61,922 nucleotides of DNA from an uncultured Bacteroidales bacterium. Lineage in GTDB: Bacteria; Bacteroidota; Bacteroidia; Bacteroidales; Muribaculaceae. A program made the translations under genes and the position numbers. Shown here piece by piece: positions 17,218 to 24,657 of this stretch. Below the pieces are notes generated by a model. The model ran no database searches. It was given only the letters and a program-made list of their open reading frames with translations, and had not been told where the DNA came from. Each line of letters opens with the position of its first letter. The first letter of the stretch is position 1. The stretch covers positions 1 to 61,922 of the forward strand of contig CACYAW010000038.1 of the NCBI GenBank assembly GCA_902772455.1. The letters run 5' to 3'.

Positions 17218-18006
17218 ATGATTGAAGTAAAGCATCTTTCCAAGACCTTCAAGGAGGAGGGCGGTGACCGCCAGGTGTTGTTCGACATCAATGCCAAACT
17301 CTATGACGGCAAGACCAACCTCATCATCGGTCAGTCGGGGTCGGGCAAGACGGTTCTGATTAAGAACATCGTGGGCCTCTTTGACCCCGATGAGGGCGAA
17401 ATCCTGTATGACGGACGCGACATCACCCGCATGGACCGCAAGCAGCGCAAGGAGTTGCGCAAGGAAATCGGCATGCTCTTTCAGGGCTCGGCGCTCTTTG
17501 ATAGCGAGACGGTGATGGGAAACGTGATGTTCCCCCTGGTCATGTTCAGCAAGATGAGCCCAGGCGAGATCCGCGACAGGGCTCAGTTCTGCATCGACCG
17601 CGTGAACCTCACGGGTAGTGAGAACAAATATCCCAGCGAACTCTCGGGCGGTATGCAAAAGCGCTGTGCCATCGCTCGTGCCATCGCCTTGAATCCCAAG
17701 TACTTGTTCTGCGACGAACCCAACTCGGGCCTTGACCCTAAGACGTCGATTGTCATCGATGAACTTTTGAGCGACATCACCCATGAGTTCGGCATCACCA
17801 CCATCATCAACACTCACGACATGAACTCGGTGATGGGCATCGGCGAGAACATCATTTTCATCAACAAGGGCCATGTGGGCTGGATTGGCAATAAGGACGA
17901 AATCTACGATGTGGACAATGATGACCTGAACAACTTCGTCTATGCCACCGACCTTTTCCGCGACGTCCGCAAGTACCGCCGCGAACACGGCTACAAGAAG
18001 AGCTAA
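17218..18006 (+). CDS. mlaF: MlaF-type ABC transporter ATP-binding protein
   Basis: A 262-residue ABC ATPase. Walker A GQSGSGKT is at residues 38-45, the Q-loop in GMLFQGSALFDS near 83-94, the signature LSGGMQKR from about 142, Walker B LFCDEP near 163-168 followed by NSGLDP, and the H-loop His in NTHDMNSV. The GMLFQ-x-ALFDS-x-TV pattern is specific to the MlaF/Ttg2A group. It pairs with the MlaE permease just upstream to drive lipid transport across the envelope. Downstream is a 247-nt tandem repeat array. Confidence 0.94.
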   Translation: MIEVKHLSKTFKEEGGDRQVLFDINAKLYDGKTNLIIGQSGSGKTVLIKNIVGLFDPDEGEILYDGRDITRMDRKQRKELRKEIGMLFQGSALFDSETVMGNVMFPLVMFSKMSPGEIRDRAQFCIDRVNLTGSENKYPSELSGGMQKRCAIARAIALNPKYLFCDEPNSGLDPKTSIVIDELLSDITHEFGITTIINTHDMNSVMGIGENIIFINKGHVGWIGNKDEIYDVDNDDLNNFVYATDLFRDVRKYRREHGYKKS

Positions 18007-18253
18007 CTAAAAACTAGAAACTAGGGACTAGAAGCTAAGGACTAGAAACTAAGGACTAGAAACTAAGGACTAGAAACTAAGGACTAGAAACTAAGGACTA
18101 GAAACTAAGGACTAGAAACTAAGGACTAGAAACTAGGGACTAGAAACTAAGGACTAGAAACTAAGGACTAGAAACTAAGGACTAGAAACTAAGGACTAGA
18201 AACTAAGGACTAGAAGCTAAGGACTAAAAACTAACAACTAAAAACTAAAACAC
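18007..18253 (+). repeat. 14-nt tandem repeat array (ACTAAGGACTAGAA), about 15 copies
   Basis: The gap between mlaF and the HD gene is almost entirely one array with unit ACTAAGGACTAGAA. I count about 15 GGACTA cores at 14-nt spacing, with few changes (CTAGGGACTA, GAAGCTAAGG). Each unit carries AAGGA, similar to a Shine-Dalgarno core, and TAA and TAG triplets; since 14 is not a multiple of 3, stops occur in all three plus frames. No gene, promoter box or hairpin is seen in it. It is not a CRISPR array: no spacers. Confidence 0.95.
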
Positions 18254-18871
18254 ATGACTTGCAAAGAAGAAATCCTGGAACTGCTGCGTTCAACTGAACG
18301 TGAGGGCATCGAGGACGTGATAGGTGATTTGGAATCTTGGGGCTTTTTCACGGCTCCCGCTTCGGCAGGCCACCACTTGAATGTAGAGGGCGGCTTGGCC
18401 AAGCATTCGCTCAACACCTGTAAGGCGGCCCTTGCCGTGCTCGAGGCCATGAAGACGGTTGAGCCGGGCCTGGAACACGAGGTGAAGCGTGACAGCATCA
18501 TCCTGGCCAGCCTGCTGCACGATGTGTGCAAGTGCGACATCTACAAGCGCACCGTCAAGAAACGCAAAAACGCGCTGGGCATTTGGGAAGATGCCGAGGG
18601 CTACAAAATCACCTACAAGGGCTTCCCGATGGGGCATGGCGAGAAATCGCTCACATTGCTGTTGTGCAGCGGTCTGCCCTTGAACGATGACGAGATGCTT
18701 GCCATCCGCTGGCACATGGGCGCATGGGGCGTGAACCAGAACAGCTATGAGGACGTGCGCAGCTACGATGCCGCCCGCAAGCTCTATCCCCTCGTGACCC
18801 TCATTCAGACTGCTGATGGACTGGCTGCCAGCATTATGGAACGCACGGGAGAGGAGATTGACGAGTTATGA
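18254..18871 (+). CDS. HD-domain phosphohydrolase-like protein
   Basis: A 205-residue protein with HD-fold metal ligands visible: His51 in GGLAKHSLNT, His89-Asp90 in ASLLHDVCKCD, later His in IRWHMGAW and Asp in QTADGLA. HD proteins cleave phosphomonoesters or nucleotides; the substrate here is unknown. The N-terminal 35 residues form a small helical cap. Its stop overlaps the ATG of the amidotransferase gene by 4 nt (ATGA), so the two are translated together and may act in one pathway. The start directly follows the 14-nt repeat array. Confidence 0.85.
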   Translation: MTCKEEILELLRSTEREGIEDVIGDLESWGFFTAPASAGHHLNVEGGLAKHSLNTCKAALAVLEAMKTVEPGLEHEVKRDSIILASLLHDVCKCDIYKRTVKKRKNALGIWEDAEGYKITYKGFPMGHGEKSLTLLLCSGLPLNDDEMLAIRWHMGAWGVNQNSYEDVRSYDAARKLYPLVTLIQTADGLAASIMERTGEEIDEL

Positions 18872-19581
18872 CATGCGTCAACATCCTGTTGTGTGACACC
18901 TTCCCTGGAAGGCTGCCCGATTTCATCCCCAACTACGAGTCACTGTTTATGGACCTGTTTGCCGCCGTTGGTGAACAGGTCTCCTACAAGATATTCCAGA
19001 CGTGGCAAGGCGAATTGCCATCAGTCATCAACACTGATGAGCTGTATCTCGTCCCGGGCAGCCTGGACTCGGCCTATGACGATAAACCCTGGATTGTCGC
19101 GTTGTTGAAATGGATTGAGTGCGCCTATTGCCACGGGGCCAAGCTGATGGGCGTGTGCTTCGGCCATCAGGCGATAGCAAGGGCGCTGGGCGGCGAGGTG
19201 AGACCCTATGAGGGCGGTTTTGGCGCCGGTATTCGGGCTTCACAAGTGATTGACGAGCGTATGACACCCTATTTTCCTGGCCGTGAGATGCGTTTGCTCT
19301 ACAGCCACCATGACCAGGTGACCCTCTTGCCGCAGGATGCTGTCCTGTGTGCCACCAGCGGTTTCTGCAAGAACGAGTCGTTCAGGATAGGCAGTCAGGT
19401 CGTTACTTTCCAGGGCCATCCCGAGTTCACGGTCGATTATAGCCGCCACCTGCTCTTGAACCACTGCGACGACGTTGACGAGGACGTCAGGCTCAAGGCA
19501 TTGCGCAGCCTTGACGAGATGACGCCAATGGGAACCGCTGCAGCCCGTTTCGCCCTCAATCTGCTCTTCAACCGTGGTTAA
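18868..19581 (+). CDS. Class I glutamine amidotransferase-like protein
   Basis: A 237-residue stand-alone class I GATase fold. The nucleophile is Cys97 in GVCFGHQAIA and the His-Glu pair is in FQGHPEF near 185. An oxyanion-strand motif appears as LVPGSLDSAYDDKPW, where GATases of the GMP-synthase-like group have TGS-x-x-x-VYDD. Such enzymes hydrolyse glutamine or gamma-glutamyl compounds; no synthetase partner is encoded alongside. It overlaps the HD gene by ATGA. Its target is unknown. Confidence 0.87.
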   Translation: MTCVNILLCDTFPGRLPDFIPNYESLFMDLFAAVGEQVSYKIFQTWQGELPSVINTDELYLVPGSLDSAYDDKPWIVALLKWIECAYCHGAKLMGVCFGHQAIARALGGEVRPYEGGFGAGIRASQVIDERMTPYFPGREMRLLYSHHDQVTLLPQDAVLCATSGFCKNESFRIGSQVVTFQGHPEFTVDYSRHLLLNHCDDVDEDVRLKALRSLDEMTPMGTAAARFALNLLFNRG

Positions 19582-19616
19582 ACCATAAGCGATGGTCTGC
19601 ATTTGAGGATTTTTTG

Positions 19617-19624
19617 TAACTTTG
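19617..19624 (+). promoter_or_regulatory. -7 promoter element of queF
   Basis: TAACTTTG matches TAnnTTTG, with the queF ATG 31 nt further on. No TTTG at the expected distance upstream. Confidence 0.5.
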
Positions 19625-19654
19625 CAGTCCTGAACGCAAAATACATCTGTTTTT

Positions 19655-20064
19655 ATGTCTAGAACCGATCAAGAATTAGAAGGCGTGACGTTGCTGGGCA
19701 ACCAGGGCACGCAATATGAGTTTGATTATCGTCCCGATGTGCTTGAGACTTTCGAGAACAAGCACCCTGAGAATGAATATGTGGTGACGCTCGATTGCCC
19801 CGAGTTTACCTCGTTGTGCCCCAAGACGGGCCAGCCCGACTTTGGCCACATCATCATCAACGCAACCATGGCGATTTTCATGAGGATTGCGTCAACATCA
19901 TCATGAAAGACCTGGTGAAATTGATGGATCCCAAGTATCTGGAGGTTATCGGCCTGTTTAACCCGCGTGGCGGCATCAGCATCAAGCCGTTTGCCAACTA
20001 TGGCGACAGCGACCATCAGGACATGGTGCGCGCCCGCCTCATTGCTAATTTCCACAACGATTGA
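19655..20064 (+). pseudogene. queF: NADPH-dependent 7-cyano-7-deazaguanine reductase, broken by internal deletion
   Basis: QueF reduces preQ0 to preQ1 in queuosine synthesis. From ATG 19655 the frame matches QueF to about residue 69, including the catalytic Cys55 in [13 protein letters not shown] and Asp62, then stops making sense and ends at 19906. From about 19862 another frame continues correctly with [19 protein letters not shown] and [14 protein letters not shown] to the stop at 20064. The two halves meet near 19857-19863. The roughly 20 residues that should lie between, which hold the family hallmark ESKSLK(L)Y and FSF, are absent from the DNA, so this is a deletion of about 61 nt (length = 1 mod 3), not a simple slip. 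Deletion or assembly error cannot be told apart. Confidence 0.88.
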
Positions 20065-20065
20065 C

Positions 20066-20719
20066 ATGAAAGACGCAGTTATTATTATATCGGGCGGCAT
20101 GGACTCGACGACCATGCTCTATGAGTATAAGGACCAGATAGCGATGGCTATCACCTTTGACTATGGCAGTACCCAGAACGGCCGTGAGCGCCGCTGTGCC
20201 ATCATGCATTGTGAGCGATTGGGCATTAAGCACCTGATCATTCCGTTGGACTTCATGCACAAGTACTTCAAGAGCGCCCTGCTCGAGAGTGCCGATGCCA
20301 TCCCCGACGGCAATTACAATGACGAGAACATGAAGGCGACGGTCGTGCCGTTCCGCAACGGCATTATGCTGGCCATTGCATGTGGTATTGCCGAGAGCAA
20401 CGGCCTGCATCGCGTGATGATTGCCAACCACGCCGGCGACCACAGCATCTATCCCGACTGCCGCTCACCCTTCATCGAGGCGATGAGCACAGCGATGATG
20501 ACGGGCACCTACGAGGGAGTCAAGGTCTATGCGCCCTATACCGACTTGAGTAAAACCGAGATTGCCCGCCATGGTGCGGCGTTGGGACTGGACTACAGCG
20601 AGACCTATTCCTGCTACAAGGGCGGGGAGAAGCATTGCGGCACCTGCGGCACTTGCACCGAGCGCCGTCAAGCCTTGCGCGAAGCAGGCATCGACGACAC
20701 CACCGAGTACCTGGTTTAG
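20066..20719 (+). CDS. queC: 7-cyano-7-deazaguanine synthase
   Basis: A 217-residue ATP-dependent ligase that turns 7-carboxy-7-deazaguanine plus ammonia into preQ0. The PP-loop SGGMDSTT is at residues 9-16, and the C-terminal zinc site appears as CYKGGEKHCGTCGTC near 183-197. The central block IANHAGDHSIYPDCR is typical. The start is 1 nt after the queF stop. Together with queD and queE 1.5-2.5 kb away on the other strand, this covers most of the queuosine precursor pathway; folE and tgt are not in the window. Confidence 0.94.
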   Translation: MKDAVIIISGGMDSTTMLYEYKDQIAMAITFDYGSTQNGRERRCAIMHCERLGIKHLIIPLDFMHKYFKSALLESADAIPDGNYNDENMKATVVPFRNGIMLAIACGIAESNGLHRVMIANHAGDHSIYPDCRSPFIEAMSTAMMTGTYEGVKVYAPYTDLSKTEIARHGAALGLDYSETYSCYKGGEKHCGTCGTCTERRQALREAGIDDTTEYLV

Positions 20720-20833
20720 AAAACAGTCCATTCCATTCAGCCAGTCCAGTACATCCAGTTAGTCCGGACTGTCCAATTATGCGCGGAATTAAAAAAACTG
20801 CCGTCACTCGGCTGTTAAGTTAAAAATTTACAG

Positions 20834-20841
20834 TACCTTTG
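20834..20841 (+). promoter_or_regulatory. -7 promoter element of fabD
   Basis: TACCTTTG matches TAnnTTTG; the ATG is 54 nt further. The -33 region has only a weak TGTT. The rest of 20720-20833 holds CCAGT-type short repeats and a weak inverted repeat. Confidence 0.5.
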
Positions 20842-20895
20842 CAGCCGTTTTTGAAATAGAGAAACATCATTAACTACTAAATAAATACAAAGACA

Positions 20896-21774
20896 ATGAA
20901 AGCATTCGTATTCCCCGGTCAGGGCGCACAGTTTGTGGGTATGGGCAAGGACCTGTATGACAACAATCCCCAGGCCAAAGAATTGTTTGAAAAAGCCAAT
21001 GAGGTGCTGGGTTTCCGCATTACCGACCTCATGTTTGAAGGCACCGAGGACGACCTGAAGCAGACCAAGGTCACTCAGCCCGCTGTATTCCTGCACTCTG
21101 TAATCCTCGCGCTCACTATGGGCGAGGAGTTCAAGCCCGATATGGTTGCCGGTCACTCGCTGGGCGAGTTCTCGGCACTGGTAGCCGCTGGCGCACTGCC
21201 CTTCGAGCAGGGTCTTAAGCTGGTCGAGGCACGTGCCCTGGCCATGCAGAAGGCTTGCGAGGCTGCTCCCTCAACGATGGCTGCCATCATCGGTATGGAC
21301 GACGCCAAGGTGGAGGAGATCTGTGCCACCATCGACGGCATCTGCGTTCCTGCCAACTATAACTGCCCCGGTCAGGTGGTCATCTCGGGTGAGATTGCCG
21401 CTATCGAGGCCGCATGTGAGAAATTCAAAGAGGCCGGCGCACGCCGCGCGTTGCCCCTCAAGGTGGGTGGTGCTTTCCACTCGCCCCTGATGGAGCCCGC
21501 TCGTGCCGAACTGGCCGAGGCTATCGAGGCTGCCGATTTCTCGGCACCCGTTTGCCCCATCTACCAGGACGTGGACGCCAAGCCCCACACCGACCCCGAG
21601 GAGATCAAGGCCAACCTGCTGCAGCAGCTCACAGCCCCCGTACGTTGGAGCCACATCGTTGCCAACATGGTGGCTGACGGCATGACCGAGGCCGAGGAAC
21701 TGGGCCCGGGTAAGGTCCTCCAGGGCCTCATCGCCAAGACCAGCCGTGACGTCGTTCTCACTGGTCGCCAGTAA
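20896..21774 (+). CDS. fabD: Malonyl-CoA:acyl carrier protein transacylase
   Basis: A 292-residue malonyltransferase of fatty acid synthesis that loads malonate onto ACP. The nucleophile is Ser88 in AGHSLGEFSAL, the N-terminal oxyanion block is FPGQGAQFVGMG (residues 6-17), and the catalytic His is in GAFHSPLM near 194-197. Length is normal. It has its own promoter and a terminator at 21869, with a CTAA-type repeat between stop and terminator. No other fab gene is adjacent. Confidence 0.96.
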   Translation: MKAFVFPGQGAQFVGMGKDLYDNNPQAKELFEKANEVLGFRITDLMFEGTEDDLKQTKVTQPAVFLHSVILALTMGEEFKPDMVAGHSLGEFSALVAAGALPFEQGLKLVEARALAMQKACEAAPSTMAAIIGMDDAKVEEICATIDGICVPANYNCPGQVVISGEIAAIEAACEKFKEAGARRALPLKVGGAFHSPLMEPARAELAEAIEAADFSAPVCPIYQDVDAKPHTDPEEIKANLLQQLTAPVRWSHIVANMVADGMTEAEELGPGKVLQGLIAKTSRDVVLTGRQ

Positions 21775-21832
21775 GGCTCACGATGTTCGCAGTTTTCAGT
21801 TAACAGTTAACAGTTAATAGTTTATATCAAAC

Positions 21833-21868
21833 GACTAAGGACTAAAAACTAAGGACTAAAAACTAAAC
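21833..21868 (+). repeat. GACTAAAAACTAAG repeat between fabD and its terminator
   Basis: Three CTAAGGACTAAAAACTAA-type units precede the hairpin. This copy is not next to a start codon, unlike most others. Confidence 0.6.
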
Positions 21869-21905
21869 AAACATCCGCATCCCAACTAACGGGGTGCGGA
21901 TGTTT
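21869..21905. terminator. Bidirectional terminator between fabD and queE
   Basis: Arms AAACATCCGCA (21869-21879) and TGCGGATGTTT (21895-21905), extended inward by CCC-GGG pairs, form about a 15-bp stem. On the minus strand a T-rich tract (GTTTAGTTTTTAG) follows, serving queE; on the plus strand it would serve fabD. Confidence 0.8.
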
Positions 21906-21958
21906 ATTGTAGATGGTCATGTATGTTGCGTTGTCAACGCAACAAGTAGTGTTAGTGT

Positions 21959-22549
21959 TTACTGGATGCCCAGGATGCGGTGGGTCTGCAACGAGAGTTG
22001 CCATTGGGGGCTGTTCATCACGGCTTGGACGGTAGCGTGCATGTTGCGACGGCATTGTTCCTCATCTTCAACCCAGCAGGGCTGCAGGTAGCGGTGGTCA
22101 GCAGTGATGTTGTCGTATTGGGCCAAGTCTTGGCCCAGATAAACGACCTTTAATTCGTCGCAGCGGGTAAGAACCACTGGCGCTTCGCCGCTGTTGCCAA
22201 TGCCCGATTTGGGCGAGAGTGTCACCCAGTCGATGCCGTGGGGCAGGGGGTGGGTGCCGTTGGTCTCGATGGCGATGCGTTTGCCCGTCATGGACTTGAG
22301 GCCTGTAATGAAATCTTCGTCGATCCACAACGACGGTTCACCTCCCGTAAGCACGATAAGCGGGGCCTTGGGGTACCGCATTACCTGCTCGACAATCTCG
22401 GGCAGCGACATCATTGTGCCCTCCTCGTGACGGGTGTCGCAAAAGGCGCAATGCAGGTTGCAGCCGCTCAGCCTGATGAACACGCTGGCGGTGCCTGTAT
22501 TGTAGCCCTCGCCCTGCAGCGAGTAGAAGATCTCGTTAACCTTCCACAT
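21959..22549 (-). CDS. queE: 7-carboxy-7-deazaguanine synthase (radical SAM)
   Basis: A 196-residue radical SAM enzyme that makes the deazaguanine ring in queuosine synthesis. The cluster motif C-x3-C-x2-C is at Cys30, Cys34, Cys37 (GCNLHCAFCDT), preceded by the QueE opening FYSLQGEGYNTGT (residues 8-20), and the SAM-binding TGGEPS appears near residue 68. Slightly short, as in other Bacteroidetes QueE. It is downstream of queD on the same strand, separated by 108 nt of CTAA/TTAG repeats. Confidence 0.94.
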   Translation of the reverse strand: MWKVNEIFYSLQGEGYNTGTASVFIRLSGCNLHCAFCDTRHEEGTMMSLPEIVEQVMRYPKAPLIVLTGGEPSLWIDEDFITGLKSMTGKRIAIETNGTHPLPHGIDWVTLSPKSGIGNSGEAPVVLTRCDELKVVYLGQDLAQYDNITADHRYLQPCWVEDEEQCRRNMHATVQAVMNSPQWQLSLQTHRILGIQ

Positions 22550-22556
22550 GGTTTAG

Positions 22557-22640
22557 TCCTTAGTTTTTAGTTGTTAGGCTTTAGGCTTTAGGTTTTAGGT
22601 GTGAAATGGCACTCTAAGCCCTAAACTCTAAGCTCTAACC
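22557..22640 (-). repeat. CTAA/TTAG repeat block between queD and queE
   Basis: On the minus strand, TTAGAGTTTAGGG-type units, then CCTAAAGCCTAAAG units, then AACTAAAAACTAAGGACTAAA lead up to the queE ATG. Three subtypes of the repeat family sit side by side. The ACTAAGGACTA part has the same orientation to its gene as the plus-strand copies. Confidence 0.7.
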
Positions 22641-22658
22641 AGCTCGCGTTAGCGAGCT
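22641..22658 (-). other. Hairpin abutting the queD stop codon
   Basis: AGCTCGC and GCGAGCT form a perfect 7-bp stem with a 4-nt loop; the last base is shared with the queD stop codon. No T-run follows. It may protect the 3' end or act as a weak terminator. Confidence 0.5.
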
Positions 22659-22996
22659 TATTCCTCGTCCTTGACGTAGATGGCCAGGTTGTTGGCGCTC
22701 TCACGCACGTCGGCACGGTAGCAGTTGGGAACAGTATCGACAATCCAGCGGGCGATATTCTCGGCCGTGGGGTTGAAATCGACCACCTCGTTCAGGTACT
22801 TGTGATCCAGCTTGCCGTGCACCATCTCCTTGATGATGGTGAAATCGGTGACCATGCCGTTATCGTCAAGTTCCTTGGCCTTGCAATACACGTTCACAAT
22901 CCAGTTGTGGCCGTGCAGGTTCTCGCACTTGCTGTTGTGATCCAGATACAGCATGTGGGCCGATGAAATTTCCAGTGTCTTTTGAACGTAATACAT
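22658..22996 (-). CDS. queD: 6-carboxy-5,6,7,8-tetrahydropterin synthase
   Basis: A 112-residue QueD/PTPS-fold protein, second step of queuosine synthesis from dihydroneopterin triphosphate. Zinc ligands are visible as His14 in SSAHMLYL and the pair His29 and His31 in NLHGHNW; catalytic Cys24 is in SKCENLHGHN, and the LDHKYLNEV and NPTAENIARW blocks are typical. It lies between the WG-repeat lipoprotein gene (37 nt upstream) and queE. A short CTAAGGACAAAAAACTAA repeat precedes the ATG. Confidence 0.93.
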   Translation of the reverse strand: MYYVQKTLEISSAHMLYLDHNSKCENLHGHNWIVNVYCKAKELDDNGMVTDFTIIKEMVHGKLDHKYLNEVVDFNPTAENIARWIVDTVPNCYRADVRESANNLAIYVKDEE

Positions 22997-23033
22997 ATTT
23001 TTAGTTTTTTGTCCTTAGTTCTTTGTTGTTGTT

Positions 23034-24551
23034 TTACTTCCTCTTGTTTTTGACTTGGGGGACCGATTCGTTGAAGTGCATGTAGTAAACCAAGTGCATC
23101 ACGCCCTTGTCATAGCCCATGGTCAAAGCAGTCCGATAGTCGCTGCAGAAGATGCCGTCCCTTGCAAACACAAAGCCTTTCATGCCCAAGCGGCTCTCCA
23201 CCTTGTTGACGATGGCGGGCTCGGTATTGGCCGGGCAGTGGTTCAGGTTCAACGAGATGATGACGCGGTTCACTTTGGCGTCATAATTGAAGCTGGCCGA
23301 AGTGCTGTCGGCATTGACGCTGGCCACGTCATGGTCAAACGCATACTGGATGATGTAGGGGCCCTGAGGCATGACCAGGGTGTTGCTGCCCACATACATG
23401 CGGGCATCGGGACCGAGCATGCCGTTCATGTCCATCAGGGTGGTGTTGGCGTTGGCGCCACCGGCCGAGGTTTCGTCAAACAGCATCATCAGCGAGGCGG
23501 CTGCCAGGTTGGCATCGATAAAACCGCGTGTGGCATAAGGATTGTCCTCGCTCACATGGGCATTGCTGAATTTGACATTGCCCACAGCCTTGCCGTCGCG
23601 GCCGATGATGTGGTAGGTGTCACCATCCACGGCAATCAGGCGATCGCCATTGATGTCGATAAGGTTATCGTGCTCGATGGGAATCAGCACCTTGTTGTTC
23701 TTGTCCACCATACCGGTCTTCTTGCCCTTGATGACGATGTAGTCGCCCGAAGGGGTGCGCGAGTAGTCATCATATCCGCTCTTCTCGATGGTCTCGCTGT
23801 CATCGATGGGATTGGACACTTCTTTGCCTTCGGGGCTCAGGCACACCAGCGAGTCTGCCTTGACAACCGGCAGGACGCCGTTGATGAAGTAGGGCTGAAC
23901 GGGCTGATATTCGGCACTGCTGGCAGTAAACATCACCTTGCCGCTCTTGTCGATGACGGTGAAGCTGACAATGCTGTCATTAGCCTGGCTCTCGTCAACC
24001 ACTAGCGCATAATCATTATACAGGAACAGGTTGGCGCTGCTGAAGTTGGCAGGCACGATGGTGTCGCCGTTGGTGTTGATGTAGCCCCACGAGCCGTTAT
24101 CGTTCTGGAAGGCGGCCATGCCGCGCGAGAACATCGAGCATTGGGAAACCTCCTTGGGCAACTCCTTGATGACCTGGCCCTTGCGGTCGATGACACACAA
24201 CGAACCGCCCACGCGGCTGCACACGGCAACGCCGTCGTCGCTGAACGAGGTCACACTGCCAAAGTGGCCTGCAACGGGTGTGGTCGGCGCGCTCACGTCA
24301 TAGTAATCGTAGCTGCCGTCATCATTCATCACATAGAACATACCGTCAACGATAGGCGAGGGAGCCTGAACAAAGGCGTCCTTGGCGACCACTTCGCCAC
24401 TATTCACGTCCAGAATGGACCACTTCTCGCTGCCCACAAGCTGGACGGGCAGGTATTGAGTCTTATACTGATAGGTGGTGTCACTGCCGCCACAGGCGGT
24501 CATCAGCAATGCCACAACTGCGGCAAGGGCAAATCTCGATAAATACTTCAT
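23034..24551 (-). CDS. WG-repeat lipoprotein
   Basis: A 505-residue lipoprotein: MKYLSRFALAAVVALLMTAC with lipobox MTAC (Cys20). The body is built of WG (KWG) repeats such as SEKWSILDVNSGEVVAKDAF, GSWGYINTNGDTIVPANF and KTGMVDKNNKVLIPIEHD, each a short beta unit with G-x-I/M-x-x-N-G-x-x-I/V-P. The last 170 residues do not repeat and may be a separate domain. WG-repeat proteins are common and mostly uncharacterised surface or periplasmic proteins in Bacteroidetes. It is the first gene of a probable operon with queD and queE; a functional link to queuosine is not implied by sequence. Confidence 0.87.
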   Translation of the reverse strand: MKYLSRFALAAVVALLMTACGGSDTTYQYKTQYLPVQLVGSEKWSILDVNSGEVVAKDAFVQAPSPIVDGMFYVMNDDGSYDYYDVSAPTTPVAGHFGSVTSFSDDGVAVCSRVGGSLCVIDRKGQVIKELPKEVSQCSMFSRGMAAFQNDNGSWGYINTNGDTIVPANFSSANLFLYNDYALVVDESQANDSIVSFTVIDKSGKVMFTASSAEYQPVQPYFINGVLPVVKADSLVCLSPEGKEVSNPIDDSETIEKSGYDDYSRTPSGDYIVIKGKKTGMVDKNNKVLIPIEHDNLIDINGDRLIAVDGDTYHIIGRDGKAVGNVKFSNAHVSEDNPYATRGFIDANLAAASLMMLFDETSAGGANANTTLMDMNGMLGPDARMYVGSNTLVMPQGPYIIQYAFDHDVASVNADSTSASFNYDAKVNRVIISLNLNHCPANTEPAIVNKVESRLGMKGFVFARDGIFCSDYRTALTMGYDKGVMHLVYYMHFNESVPQVKNKRK

Positions 24552-24581
24552 TTATTTGATGGATATTGTGTTTTAATTGTG

Positions 24582-24613
24582 CAAAATTAGTTAAATAACT
24601 CGTTCCCATCAAA
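24582..24613 (-). promoter_or_regulatory. Promoter of the WG lipoprotein-queD-queE operon
   Basis: On the minus strand TTTG (24610-24613), 20 nt, TAATTTTG (24582-24589). It stands back to back with the helicase promoter, with only 5 nt between them, so both polymerases would compete. Confidence 0.8.
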
Positions 24614-24618
24614 AATTA

Positions 24619-24650
24619 TTGAGGCGTCTAACATTTTTTAGATAATTTTG
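24619..24650 (+). promoter_or_regulatory. Promoter of the DEAD-box helicase gene, implying a leaderless mRNA
   Basis: TTG at 24619-24621, 21 nt, TAATTTTG at 24643-24650. The ATG is at 24658, 7 nt after the -7 box, so transcription should begin at or within a base or two of the start codon. Confidence 0.7.
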
Positions 24651-24657
24651 CATTCTG

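Noticed and set aside
18007-18253. Possible CRISPR array
   Set aside because: The units are 14 nt and directly adjacent without spacers, and no cas gene is present.
19840-19880. Programmed ribosomal frameshift or bypassing in queF, nrdJ, ompA-like or gcvT
   Set aside because: A frameshift would leave all codons in the DNA. Here the DNA for about 17-27 residues is absent in all frames, and no slippery heptamer is seen at the junctions.
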